From Agreia sp. Leaf210 (GTDB lineage Bacteria; Actinomycetota; Actinomycetes; Actinomycetales; Microbacteriaceae), in NCBI RefSeq assembly GCF_001421485.1, contig NZ_LMKK01000001.1:439717-503716 (forward strand): a stretch of 64,000 nt of DNA, given 5' to 3'. The first letter of the stretch is position 1. Every line of letters starts with the position of its first letter. Positions 23,885 to 33,906 of this stretch are shown here, piece after piece. A program made the translations under genes and the position numbers. The notes under the pieces are model-generated. The model worked only from the letters and a program-made list of their open reading frames with translations. It searched no databases and was not told the origin of the DNA.

Positions 23885-25378
23885 CTACGGCTTCGTGAGC
23901 CAGCGGAACGGGATCTCGATCGTGACGACCGTGCCCGAGCCCACCATCGTGTGCCAGTCGATCGTGCCGCCGAGCTCGCCCTGAATCAGGGTGCGCACGA
24001 TCTGCGTTCCCAGACCCGAGCCGACCTTGCCTTCCGGCAGGCCGGTTCCGTTGTCGCGCACCTCGACGGTCAGGTTCTCTTCCGAGCGCGTGGCCACGAT
24101 CTCGACCTGACCCTCCTGCCCGGCGAGCCCGTGCTCGACTGCGTTCGTGACGAGCTCGGTGAGCGCCAGTGCGAGCGGAGTGGCGTACTCGCTGGGAAGA
24201 ACGCCGAAGCTTCCGCTCGACTTCGGATGCACGGTGGTGTTGTGGGCCGAGGCCACCTCGGCGACCAGCAGCAGCACACGGTCGAACACCTCGTCGAAGT
24301 CGACGCGCTGATTGAGGCCCTCGCTGAGGGTGTCGTGCACGACGGCGATGGCCGCGACCCGACGCATGGCCTGGGTCAGGGCGTCCTTCGCGTCCTCTGA
24401 GTGCGTTCGACGGGCCTGGATGCGCAAAAGCGATGCGACGGTCTGCAGGTTGTTCTTGACCCGGTGGTGGATCTCGCGGATCGTCGCGTCTTTCGTGATG
24501 AGCTCCCGCTCGGTGTGCCGCAGCTCGGTCACGTCGCGGCACAGCACGATCGCACCGAAGCGCGTGCCCTGCAGGCGCAGCGGAATGGCGCGCAGAGAGA
24601 CCGTGACGCCCTTCGCCTCGATGTCTGTGCGCCACGGCGCTCGGCCGGTCACGACCAGCGGCAGCGACTCGTCGACCTCGAGCCGGCCACCGAGGAGCGT
24701 CGTCGTGACCTCGGCGAGCGACTGTCCCTCGAGCTCTTCGGGAAAGCCCATGCGGTTGAACGCCGACAGACCGTTGGGGCTGGCGAACGTGACGATGCCG
24801 TCGGCGTCGAGTCTGATCAGACCGTCGGATGCGCGGGGTGCGCCTCGGCGCGGCCCGGTCGGGGCGCCCAGGTCGGGGAAATCACCCGTTCCGATCATGG
24901 CGAAGAGATCATTGGCGCACTCGTTGAACGTCAGCTCCTGACGACTGGGAGTGCGGGTCTCGCTCAGGTTGGTGTGTCGCGTGATGACCGCGATGGGGTT
25001 GTCGGTGGTCTGTCGATCGTTGGGAACGAGGCGACGGAGCACGGGAACGGCACGCACGCGGGTGGGGGTCTCCTCGTACCAGTCGGGCGCCGCGGTATCG
25101 ACGATCACCGAGTTGCGGAACGCTTCGGTGACCTGGGTGTTCCACTCGGGCTTGATCTTCTGACCGACGAAGTCGCGATAGAACAGCGTCGCCGAGCTCG
25201 ACGGGCGCGCGTGGGCGACCGCGAGGAAGGAATCATCGGCGGTGGGAACCCAGAGCACGATGTCTGCGAAGGCGAGATCGGCGAGCAGCTGCCAGTCGCT
25301 GACCAGCAGATGCAGCCATTCGACATCGGCTTCGGAGGAGCGGCCCTGGGCAAGTACGAGATCACTGAGCGTCGACAC
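23885..25378 (-). CDS. pdtaS: Sensor histidine kinase PdtaS (HisKA_2 type)
   Basis: A 497-residue cytoplasmic kinase with an N-terminal GAF-like domain (about 1-150), a PAS domain (about 185-290) and a HisKA_2/HATPase module. The phospho-acceptor region is IREIHHRVKNNLQTVASLL, and the ATP site shows TELVTNAVEHG, DNGTGLP and SGLGTQIV. There is no membrane helix. In mycobacteria PdtaS phosphorylates the ANTAR-type antiterminator PdtaR, which is not in this window. The GTG start lies 4 bases after the CpaE-like gene stop, so the kinase is probably co-transcribed with the CpaE-like and SAF genes. Confidence 0.93.
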   Translation of the reverse strand: MSTLSDLVLAQGRSSEADVEWLHLLVSDWQLLADLAFADIVLWVPTADDSFLAVAHARPSSSATLFYRDFVGQKIKPEWNTQVTEAFRNSVIVDTAAPDWYEETPTRVRAVPVLRRLVPNDRQTTDNPIAVITRHTNLSETRTPSRQELTFNECANDLFAMIGTGDFPDLGAPTGPRRGAPRASDGLIRLDADGIVTFASPNGLSAFNRMGFPEELEGQSLAEVTTTLLGGRLEVDESLPLVVTGRAPWRTDIEAKGVTVSLRAIPLRLQGTRFGAIVLCRDVTELRHTERELITKDATIREIHHRVKNNLQTVASLLRIQARRTHSEDAKDALTQAMRRVAAIAVVHDTLSEGLNQRVDFDEVFDRVLLLVAEVASAHNTTVHPKSSGSFGVLPSEYATPLALALTELVTNAVEHGLAGQEGQVEIVATRSEENLTVEVRDNGTGLPEGKVGSGLGTQIVRTLIQGELGGTIDWHTMVGSGTVVTIEIPFRWLTKP

Positions 25379-25382
25379 CTGC

Positions 25383-26663
25383 CTAGCCTAGGCGACGGGC
25401 GCGCAGGGTCTGCAGCGGCCCGGTCTTCTGTGCCTGTCGAGCGGCTCGTCGTGCCTCCCTTCTCGACGTTCCCTGCGCCGACGGCGGCAGGATGTCGGCG
25501 TCGACCAGCTGCGCGATGGCCGCGCGCACGGGGGAACGCGGGGCCGCATCGTGGATCGTCTTGCCCGAGAGAACGGCCGCGTCGACGCCCGGCACATCGA
25601 GGGGAACGAAGACCGCGTCGTCGAGCCCTCCGAACCGCCTCAGCGTCTGGCGTACCTGGTGCTGCGCGTTGCTGCCGACAGAACTGGCGCGCAAACGGTT
25701 GATCACGACGGAGACCTGCGCGGTCTCGATCTGTTCGAGAAGATCGACATGAGCTCTGAGGAACCGGGAGAGGCCGATGGGGTCGGCCGCCCCGACGGCG
25801 ACGACGTGGTCGGCCTGCCGCAGCGCTGCCAAGGTCGCCGCGTTCCGCCGAGGCGCGAACATGTCGCTCGCGATCTCCTCGTCGGCTTCGAGGTTGAATC
25901 CGGTGTCGACGACCACATAGTCGACCCACTGACGGCAGGTGCTGAGCACGTTCGTCACCCGGTCTGCCCCGAGTTCTGGCCACCGGGAGGCTCGCCCGAT
26001 TCCGCTCAGAATCCAGAACTCCGACCTGGACGAGACGTAGCGAGACGCCACGCGCTCGAGCTCTGCGAGCGTCAGGCTGTCGCGCGCCGCAAGGCGGCAG
26101 GCGGCAGCGAACGAGGGCGACTCGTCGAGCATGCCGAGACTGGGCGCCACCGCTCCCCCATAGGTGTCGGCATCGACCAGCGCGACGGTGCGCCCGCGGA
26201 ACGCCAGCTCTGCGGCGAGCTGGATGGCGATGGTCGTGCGACCCGGCGCACCGGCCGGCCCCCAGACGGCGATCACCGTTCCGGCGCCGCGCTGGGCGGG
26301 AGCACCCAGGGGCACGGCGATGCCGCCACGCAGCAGCGCCTCGATGTCGCTCCATGGAGCGCTCACGTCGACGACCTCGAACAGCCCGAGCGAAAGCGCA
26401 TACCGTCGTTCGGCGTCATCGCCGGCCACGGCCACGATGCGCACGCCGACCTCATCTGCCTCGGCGAGAACATCGAGGGTCAGATGCCGACGGGTCGCCG
26501 ACACGATGATGCCGTCGATGGCGCCGCCCCGCACGGCCTCGATCAAGGCGTGAGCTGAATCGACCCGGGCAACGATGTCATGGTCGGCTGCGCCGATCTC
26601 GTGGACGAGCCGCTCGCTCGCATCATCATCGAGACAGGTGACGACCGAGAGCATCCCGGTCAC
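25383..26663 (-). CDS. CpaE/TadZ-like MinD-family ATPase with altered P-loop
   Basis: A protein of about 426 residues. An N-terminal receiver-like domain (SVVTCLDDD onwards) is followed by a MinD/CpaE-type ATPase. The P-loop reads GPAGAPGRTT, with arginine in place of the usual lysine before TT; VDADTYGG and VVVDTGF are the later motifs. Such proteins localise pilus or secretion machines in Caulobacter. The GTG at 26663 overlaps the SAF gene stop (GTGA); the ATG at 26654 is an alternative. The long frame upstream to 26891 is antisense noise over the SAF gene. No other Tad pilus gene is nearby. Confidence 0.8.
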   Translation of the reverse strand: MTGMLSVVTCLDDDASERLVHEIGAADHDIVARVDSAHALIEAVRGGAIDGIIVSATRRHLTLDVLAEADEVGVRIVAVAGDDAERRYALSLGLFEVVDVSAPWSDIEALLRGGIAVPLGAPAQRGAGTVIAVWGPAGAPGRTTIAIQLAAELAFRGRTVALVDADTYGGAVAPSLGMLDESPSFAAACRLAARDSLTLAELERVASRYVSSRSEFWILSGIGRASRWPELGADRVTNVLSTCRQWVDYVVVDTGFNLEADEEIASDMFAPRRNAATLAALRQADHVVAVGAADPIGLSRFLRAHVDLLEQIETAQVSVVINRLRASSVGSNAQHQVRQTLRRFGGLDDAVFVPLDVPGVDAAVLSGKTIHDAAPRSPVRAAIAQLVDADILPPSAQGTSRREARRAARQAQKTGPLQTLRARRLG

Positions 26664-27304
26664 CGTGAGGCCACTGGCTCGTCGTCGGGAACGATCGCGA
26701 GCGCCGCCCCGTTCGCCATCGCCTCGAGCACCGATGCCACGGACTCTCGCGGCACCCTGAGCTCGACCTGCATCTCGGAGCCGGATGCGACGATGCCAGT
26801 CGGCTCGATCACCGAGACGACCTCGGCCTCGGCCACCAGCACGACCGGAGCCTCGAAAGTCGTGCCCGATTCGGAGGCCGCCGACGCCCACAGGGTGACT
26901 CGAGACGATCGCTCGACGACCGCGGGAACAGGACCGGACACGGTGACGACCACCTGCGCTTCGTCACCGGCACGAACCGTTCCGACGGCGCCCTTCGGCA
27001 CGAGCTCTCCCTGGCGGATGGGCCTGACCGCGACGACTCCGTCGGCTGGGATGTCGTCAGGATCGAGGTAGTGCTCTTCTGCCGAACCGAGTCGCACGTG
27101 CGCGACGGCGAGGTCGTCGGCGGTGAACAGCTCGCCGGTGTTCAGAGTCGACGACGCCACGAAGACATCGGCGGTCTGATCGACGGTGGCCACCAACCAG
27201 GTGACCCCGAGCGCCGAGACGACGACGAGAGCAACGCCGATGACGAAACGGGGATCGAAGACGAACGAGCGGTGGGCTCTGGCACGGGGAGCGGATCGGT
27301 CCAT
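26660..27304 (-). CDS. SAF-domain membrane protein (CpaB/RcpC-like)
   Basis: A 214-residue protein with a membrane helix at about 20-42 and a following extracytoplasmic SAF domain starting FVASSTLNTGELFTADDLAVAHV. The domain includes IRQGELVPKGAV, the usual conserved turn. CpaB/RcpC proteins line the Tad secretin in other bacteria. This one is shorter than the 250-300 residues usual there. The ATG at 27304 is chosen; a GTG at 27310 is possible. It leads an operon with the CpaE-like ATPase and pdtaS. Confidence 0.78.
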   Translation of the reverse strand: MDRSAPRARAHRSFVFDPRFVIGVALVVVSALGVTWLVATVDQTADVFVASSTLNTGELFTADDLAVAHVRLGSAEEHYLDPDDIPADGVVAVRPIRQGELVPKGAVGTVRAGDEAQVVVTVSGPVPAVVERSSRVTLWASAASESGTTFEAPVVLVAEAEVVSVIEPTGIVASGSEMQVELRVPRESVASVLEAMANGAALAIVPDDEPVASR

Positions 27305-27342
27305 ACGCACATGGTGCCAACGATCGACGGCACGCGGGAAAG

Positions 27343-27351
27343 TTATCCACA
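27343..27351 (+). other. Perfect DnaA box
   Basis: TTATCCACA lies between the divergent SAF and HTH genes. A one-mismatch version (CTATCCACA) occurs at 28345-28353 in the next intergenic region. Isolated boxes can bind DnaA as a regulator or titration site; there is no cluster or AT-rich stretch to suggest an origin. Confidence 0.4.
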
Positions 27352-27378
27352 GGCCCGTCGCGACAGGTGACGCGGTTT

Positions 27379-27384
27379 CATAAT
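27379..27384 (+). promoter_or_regulatory. -10 hexamer for leaderless HTH gene
   Basis: CATAAT lies 6 bases before the ATG at 27391. The GAGGA in between touches the start codon and cannot serve as a ribosome site, so a leaderless transcript is likely. Confidence 0.42.
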
Positions 27385-27390
27385 TGAGGA

Positions 27391-27672
27391 ATGAACGGAC
27401 CCGATTCTCCTGATCGACTCGGTCGCTTCCTCACTCTCGCCGACACGGCCGACGTGCTGAATGTGTCGGCGAGGCAGGTGTACTCCCTCGTTCGATCCGG
27501 CGAGCTGCCGGCCATCAAAGTCGGAGCGAGCGGTCATTGGCGCATCGAACGCGACGTTCTCGAGTCGTATATCGAGGCGATGTACGAAGAGAGTCGGCGA
27601 CTGTCGCTCTGGAATCAATCCGATGCCGCGCCGCTGCCCGAGCTGTCTGACGGGCGCATCATCAGACGGTGA
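27391..27672 (+). CDS. Small helix-turn-helix protein, excisionase/BldC-like
   Basis: A 93-residue protein with a MerR-type winged helix at about 14-63: FLTLADTADVLNVSARQVYSLVRSGELPAIKVG, then HWRIERDVLESYI. This is the single-domain fold shared by BldC and phage excisionases. There is no sign of a prophage here, and its conserved setting near secA in Actinobacteria suggests a chromosomal regulator. Its start is probably leaderless. It converges with the next gene, 17 bases apart. Confidence 0.85.
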   Translation: MNGPDSPDRLGRFLTLADTADVLNVSARQVYSLVRSGELPAIKVGASGHWRIERDVLESYIEAMYEESRRLSLWNQSDAAPLPELSDGRIIRR

Positions 27673-27689
27673 GCGCAGAACCGCGTGCA

Positions 27690-28304
27690 TCACACGGCGA
27701 TCATCACGAGGCAGTCGAACGAGATCAGACGGTAGCCCGCCACCTCGGCGTCGCGCCGTGGCGATGTGGCCTCGTGCAGTGCGAGGTCGAAGTGATCCCG
27801 ACCCACGCGGTCGATGGTCCCGAACAGGGACTCCGTCTGCAGCGTCACGTAGACCGTGGTTCTGCGGCGACAGAGGTCGCGTAGAAGAAACGCGAGGCCG
27901 AGCCTGTCGGTGATGGCCGCGGGTGCCTCGGGCGAATGCGGCTCGAGCGAGTGCCGGATCTGCCTTCTCGTGAGCGACAACCCCTGAACGGCTCCGAGCG
28001 GCACGATGCACTGCTTCTGTGCACGCTCGAGGCCTCCGCCGGCGACGAGGCCGAGGTCGGCAGCAAACCAGTCCTTGCCGATGGTCGTCACTCTGGCAGA
28101 CAGAGTGACGCCCCCGACGAGGGTGAACGTGATCGAGTAGTTCGCTCCGCGGTCGGAGACGGCCAAGACCTGACGAAGCCTGTCACGCAGCGACAGCCGA
28201 CCGAGTCGAAGCCGCTCCTCCTCTTCGTGAAGGTCGTTCTCCTCGGCGTTCAGCCCGTACTCGAGTTGACTCTCGAGATCAGAGAACAGGTTGTCCCATC
28301 GCAT
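27690..28304 (-). CDS. Conserved actinobacterial protein of unknown function (204 aa)
   Basis: The ATG at 28304 gives MRWDNLFSDLESQLEYGL, followed by a glutamate-rich helix, a beta-rich middle (SITFTLVGGVTLSARVTTIG and DWFAADLGL) and a second beta-type segment (TVYVTLQTESLFGTIDRVGRDHFDLA). The two similar strand blocks could be a duplicated small barrel of Sm/SH3-like size. No signal peptide or membrane helix was seen. The function is unknown. The frame extends upstream to 28352 without better support. Confidence 0.8.
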   Translation of the reverse strand: MRWDNLFSDLESQLEYGLNAEENDLHEEEERLRLGRLSLRDRLRQVLAVSDRGANYSITFTLVGGVTLSARVTTIGKDWFAADLGLVAGGGLERAQKQCIVPLGAVQGLSLTRRQIRHSLEPHSPEAPAAITDRLGLAFLLRDLCRRRTTVYVTLQTESLFGTIDRVGRDHFDLALHEATSPRRDAEVAGYRLISFDCLVMIAV

Positions 28305-28585
28305 AGGAGGAACCGTAACGGGTCTTGGATGCCGCCCGCGCAATCTATCCACAGGGCAGAAACGCTTGTAGACACCATCAGTCGCGCCCTGGTTAAGTAT
28401 CCAGATATCCCCCGAGTGGGGGTAAGAACACCACTGTTGTCACTGACAGTGCATCGAGAGTCCATCTGGGGAACGAACGGGACGACCGATTCACCAAGGT
28501 CACTGCGGCGCGCCCGCGCTCGTCGCAGCACGCTGCTGAGGCAGCTGCTCACCTTCTATACGCCGGTACTGCCAGAGAAGACACC
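28305..28585. other. Intergenic promoter region, no gene seen
   Basis: These 281 bases separate two divergent genes. They contain a near-match DnaA box at 28345-28353 and a short hairpin (CCCCC-GAGT-GGGGG) near 28410. No open frame with a ribosome site was found. Confidence 0.5.
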
Positions 28586-29119
28586 ATGCCGAGTCACCTC
28601 CCAGCACACTCCCCCGTCGAACCGAGCGCACGTCGAGGCTCAGCCGTGCTTCGAGCCGTGCCGCCGATCCGGCCAGACACCGCGACGACCTCGCAGGCCG
28701 AGCCCGAACGTCTCGAGCCGGAACGTCTCGAGCCGGAACGTCTCGAATACTTCGATGCCCAGCCCACCTCGACGTCTTCGCTTCCGAACCCGGTACCGCT
28801 AATGGAGAATCTCGCGCGATGCGTACTCGAGGTCCTTGCCGGAGCTCGCGATCTCGACCAGCTCTCCCGATGGGTGGCAGACGACGTCTACCGGCATCTC
28901 CTCAAGCGCGTGGTGCTGTCGACCCGGGCTCGTCAGGCACGAGGAGCGCCTGCCGGCCGACCGTCGTTCCGCATCGGAAACACGATCACCTGCGAACCGG
29001 CAGACGGAGTCGTCGAAGGCGTCGTCATCGTGCATGGCAAGGCGCGCACCCGTGCCGTCGCGATCCGCCTCGAGGGCCTCGACAAGCGGTGGCGCGCAAG
29101 CGCGATCAACGTTCTCTGA
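28586..29119 (+). CDS. Rv3235-family protein
   Basis: A 177-residue protein. The conserved C-terminal half (NLARCVLEVLAGARDLDQLSRWV, then HLLKRVVLSTRARQ, ending VAIRLEGLDKRWRASAINVL) is the Rv3235 family, which lies beside secA in many Actinobacteria. The function is unknown. The N-terminal 60 residues are variable and include a perfect ERLEP repeat (residues 39-54). There is no membrane helix. It converges with secA. Confidence 0.9.
   Translation: MPSHLPAHSPVEPSARRGSAVLRAVPPIRPDTATTSQAEPERLEPERLEPERLEYFDAQPTSTSSLPNPVPLMENLARCVLEVLAGARDLDQLSRWVADDVYRHLLKRVVLSTRARQARGAPAGRPSFRIGNTITCEPADGVVEGVVIVHGKARTRAVAIRLEGLDKRWRASAINVL
28706..28750 (+). repeat. Three tandem 15-base units within the Rv3235-family gene
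   Basis: The unit GAACGTCTCGAGCCG occurs at 28706 and 28721, and a third copy with a changed end starts at 28736. It encodes ERLEP in frame, so copy number changes would keep the reading frame. Confidence 0.85.
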
Positions 29120-29158
29120 GCCTGGTCTCGATACGTCGGCTCCTTCGTCGCACGATTA

Positions 29159-29189
29159 CTCGACCAGCGCCGACGTGGCACTGGTCGAG
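29159..29189. terminator. Inverted repeat between the Rv3235-family gene and secA
   Basis: CTCGACCAG (29159-29167) pairs with CTGGTCGAG (29181-29189), with GCGCC/GGCA-like extension. A second pair, AGGCCC near 29205 and GGGCCT ending near 29238, follows it. Both lie between convergent genes and probably act as terminators. Confidence 0.55.
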
Positions 29190-29236
29190 CAAACAGCCTA
29201 CGTCAGGCCCCTTCGACAGACTCAGGGAGCGAGGGC

Positions 29237-32095
<2,859 letters not shown>

Positions 32096-32207
32096 AGAGA
32101 GTCTCCTACTGCTGATATTGCGGCGCATTTGGCCGACAATCCCAGCAATTCTAGCCTGCCTTGTCTGTGCGCCACCGGAATCGCGCCTGAATCTGCGCTC
32201 AACGCGA

Positions 32208-32241
32208 CGAAGGCCCGACCCTGTGCAGGGTCGGGCCTTCG
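32208..32241 (-). terminator. Strong hairpin between hpf and secA
   Basis: A perfect 16-base-pair stem (32208-32223 with 32226-32241) and 2-base loop starts 25 bases after the hpf stop. It separates hpf from secA and suggests that secA has its own promoter. Confidence 0.82.
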
Positions 32242-32265
32242 TCGGCGTACTCTACGCCGGGCGAC

Positions 32266-32991
32266 TCAACGGGCGGATGCGCCGGCTGCGGCGGCCGTTG
32301 CGACGGCGCTTGCGGCTTCAGCCGGGTTGTCGTCGAGGCCGATGACTCCGTACTCCCATCCCTTGCGTCGGTAGACGACGCTGGGTCGGTGACTCTCTGC
32401 ATCGATGAACAGGTAGAAGTCGTGCCCCACGAGCTCCATGTAATAGAGCGCGTCGTCGACTGTCATCGGAGACGCCGGGAACACCTTCTCTCGGATGACG
32501 ACCGGCGAGTACTCGGTGTAGTCGTCATCTTCGGAATAGCTCGGCGTGTCCGGTTCCTCGGCCCGCGGCGTGACAGCTCCTGTGCTGTCGACGCTGTTCA
32601 GTACTTCGGCATCGGCGGGCGTGATGTCGATGACGGAGAAGCCACCCGTCGAGGCCTCGCGCAGCGAGACCGGACGATGCTTTCCGCGGTGGACCTTCTT
32701 GCGGTCCTTGGCCCGGCGCACGCGCTCCATCAGTTTGGCGAGGGCGAGGTCGAATGCCGCGTACTTGTCGCTTGCGGCGCTCTCGGCTCGAACGATGGGT
32801 CCAGGACCGATCAACGTCAGTTCGACCCGGTCGTCGCCGGAAGCCCCGGTGGCCGAGTTGTGCCGGCAGAGTTTGACCTCGAGCGCGAGTGCCTTATCGG
32901 CGAGATGTTCGACCTTCTCGGCCTTCTCCGTCGCGTAATCCCGAAATCGATCGGTGATTCCTAGGTTTCGTCCGGTGATGTTGATTTCCAA
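32266..32991 (-). CDS. hpf: Ribosome hibernation promoting factor, long form
   Basis: A 241-residue long HPF. The N-terminal ribosome-binding domain starts MEINITGRNLGITDRFRDYA, and the C-terminal dimerisation domain contains PMTVDDALYYMELVGHDFYLF and VVYRRKGWEYGVIGL. It pairs 70S ribosomes into 100S dimers in resting cells. The start codon is TTG, with AGGAGA about 7 bases upstream. It lies 11 bases after comF and before secA, as in other Actinobacteria. Confidence 0.95.
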   Translation of the reverse strand: MEINITGRNLGITDRFRDYATEKAEKVEHLADKALALEVKLCRHNSATGASGDDRVELTLIGPGPIVRAESAASDKYAAFDLALAKLMERVRRAKDRKKVHRGKHRPVSLREASTGGFSVIDITPADAEVLNSVDSTGAVTPRAEEPDTPSYSEDDDYTEYSPVVIREKVFPASPMTVDDALYYMELVGHDFYLFIDAESHRPSVVYRRKGWEYGVIGLDDNPAEAASAVATAAAAGASAR

Positions 32992-33002
32992 GGCGATCTC
33001 TC

Positions 33003-33815
33003 CTAGTCCAAGACGCGGCGCCCGAGTCGAGGGCGATTGGATTCCGCGCCTTTTCCCCCACCGTAGACCCGCTGGCTGACTAAGTCACCGTGCAATTCAC
33101 TGTTTGTTCGCTTGACTTTTGCTGTATGGGCGAGAGCCGCCGCGCCCCATACGGACGCTCCCCCGCACTCGGCCGCGCGACGGCACTCGAGCAGGGTCGC
33201 CCCCGTCGTCACCACGTCGTCGATGAGCAGCAGATGCCGCCCCTCGAGCCGCGTCGAGACCGCCTCGACGGATCCAGAGAGGTTGGCCCATCGCTCGTCG
33301 GCGCCGAGTGATGCTTGGTCGCGCGGAGTGCGACGATAGCGGAGACCGGTGGCGCGATGCGGCTGCGGGCCGGCCCAGCGGAGGAGAGACTCGACGGGGT
33401 TGTAACCGCGCAGTCTGAAGGCCGAGCGCGACGATGGAACGACGAGCGTCTCGAGGCGAGCACCGGCCGGAAGACGTGGTTCGATCGCTTCGAGGGCGTC
33501 CGCAACGGCCACACCGAGCAGCCGTCCGAGCGGCCGCGCGCCGTCGAGCCGCGCGCTCTCTTTGAGCGCGTGCAGGATCTCTTTCGGCACTCCCTCGTAG
33601 CCGACCGCGAACCACAGCGGCAGGTCGCCGCTGCCCGACGCCGGAGCGCCAGGGGCCACGAGCAGGTGGCGCCCGGCACGATCGGGCGCGACGAGCGCCG
33701 AGCGGCAGTCGGCGCAGATGCCTCGGTCCGCCGTGCCGCACCCCGCGCATTCCACGGGCAGGAGCACGGCGAGACCGTCGAGCATCGCCTCGATGAGGCG
33801 GCCACGGGCATCCAT
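33003..33815 (-). CDS. comF: ComF family phosphoribosyltransferase-like protein
   Basis: A 270-residue ComF protein. Four cysteines (C23, C26, C34, C37) form the N-terminal zinc site, and LLLIDDVVTTGAT (195-207) is the PRPP-binding loop. In naturally competent bacteria ComF takes part in DNA uptake; in Actinobacteria its role is not clear. It sits between lpqB and hpf, a conserved order, but its tail has no close match with its neighbours' expression signals. Confidence 0.93.
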   Translation of the reverse strand: MDARGRLIEAMLDGLAVLLPVECAGCGTADRGICADCRSALVAPDRAGRHLLVAPGAPASGSGDLPLWFAVGYEGVPKEILHALKESARLDGARPLGRLLGVAVADALEAIEPRLPAGARLETLVVPSSRSAFRLRGYNPVESLLRWAGPQPHRATGLRYRRTPRDQASLGADERWANLSGSVEAVSTRLEGRHLLLIDDVVTTGATLLECRRAAECGGASVWGAAALAHTAKVKRTNSELHGDLVSQRVYGGGKGAESNRPRLGRRVLD

Positions 33816-33906
33816 CGCTCGATCATGCTCTGCATGGCGCCCGGCTCCGGCGCAGCGAGCGGATCTGTGCAGAACCCGCTCGTCTACCCCGCGTCGAGGA
33901 GAGGAC

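Noticed and set aside
27343-27351. Replication origin
   Set aside because: Only one perfect DnaA box, with no AT-rich region and no dnaA or dnaN gene.
27391-27672. Phage excisionase and a nearby prophage
   Set aside because: The protein has an excisionase-like fold, but no integrase, attachment site or phage gene is near, and the setting is conserved core.
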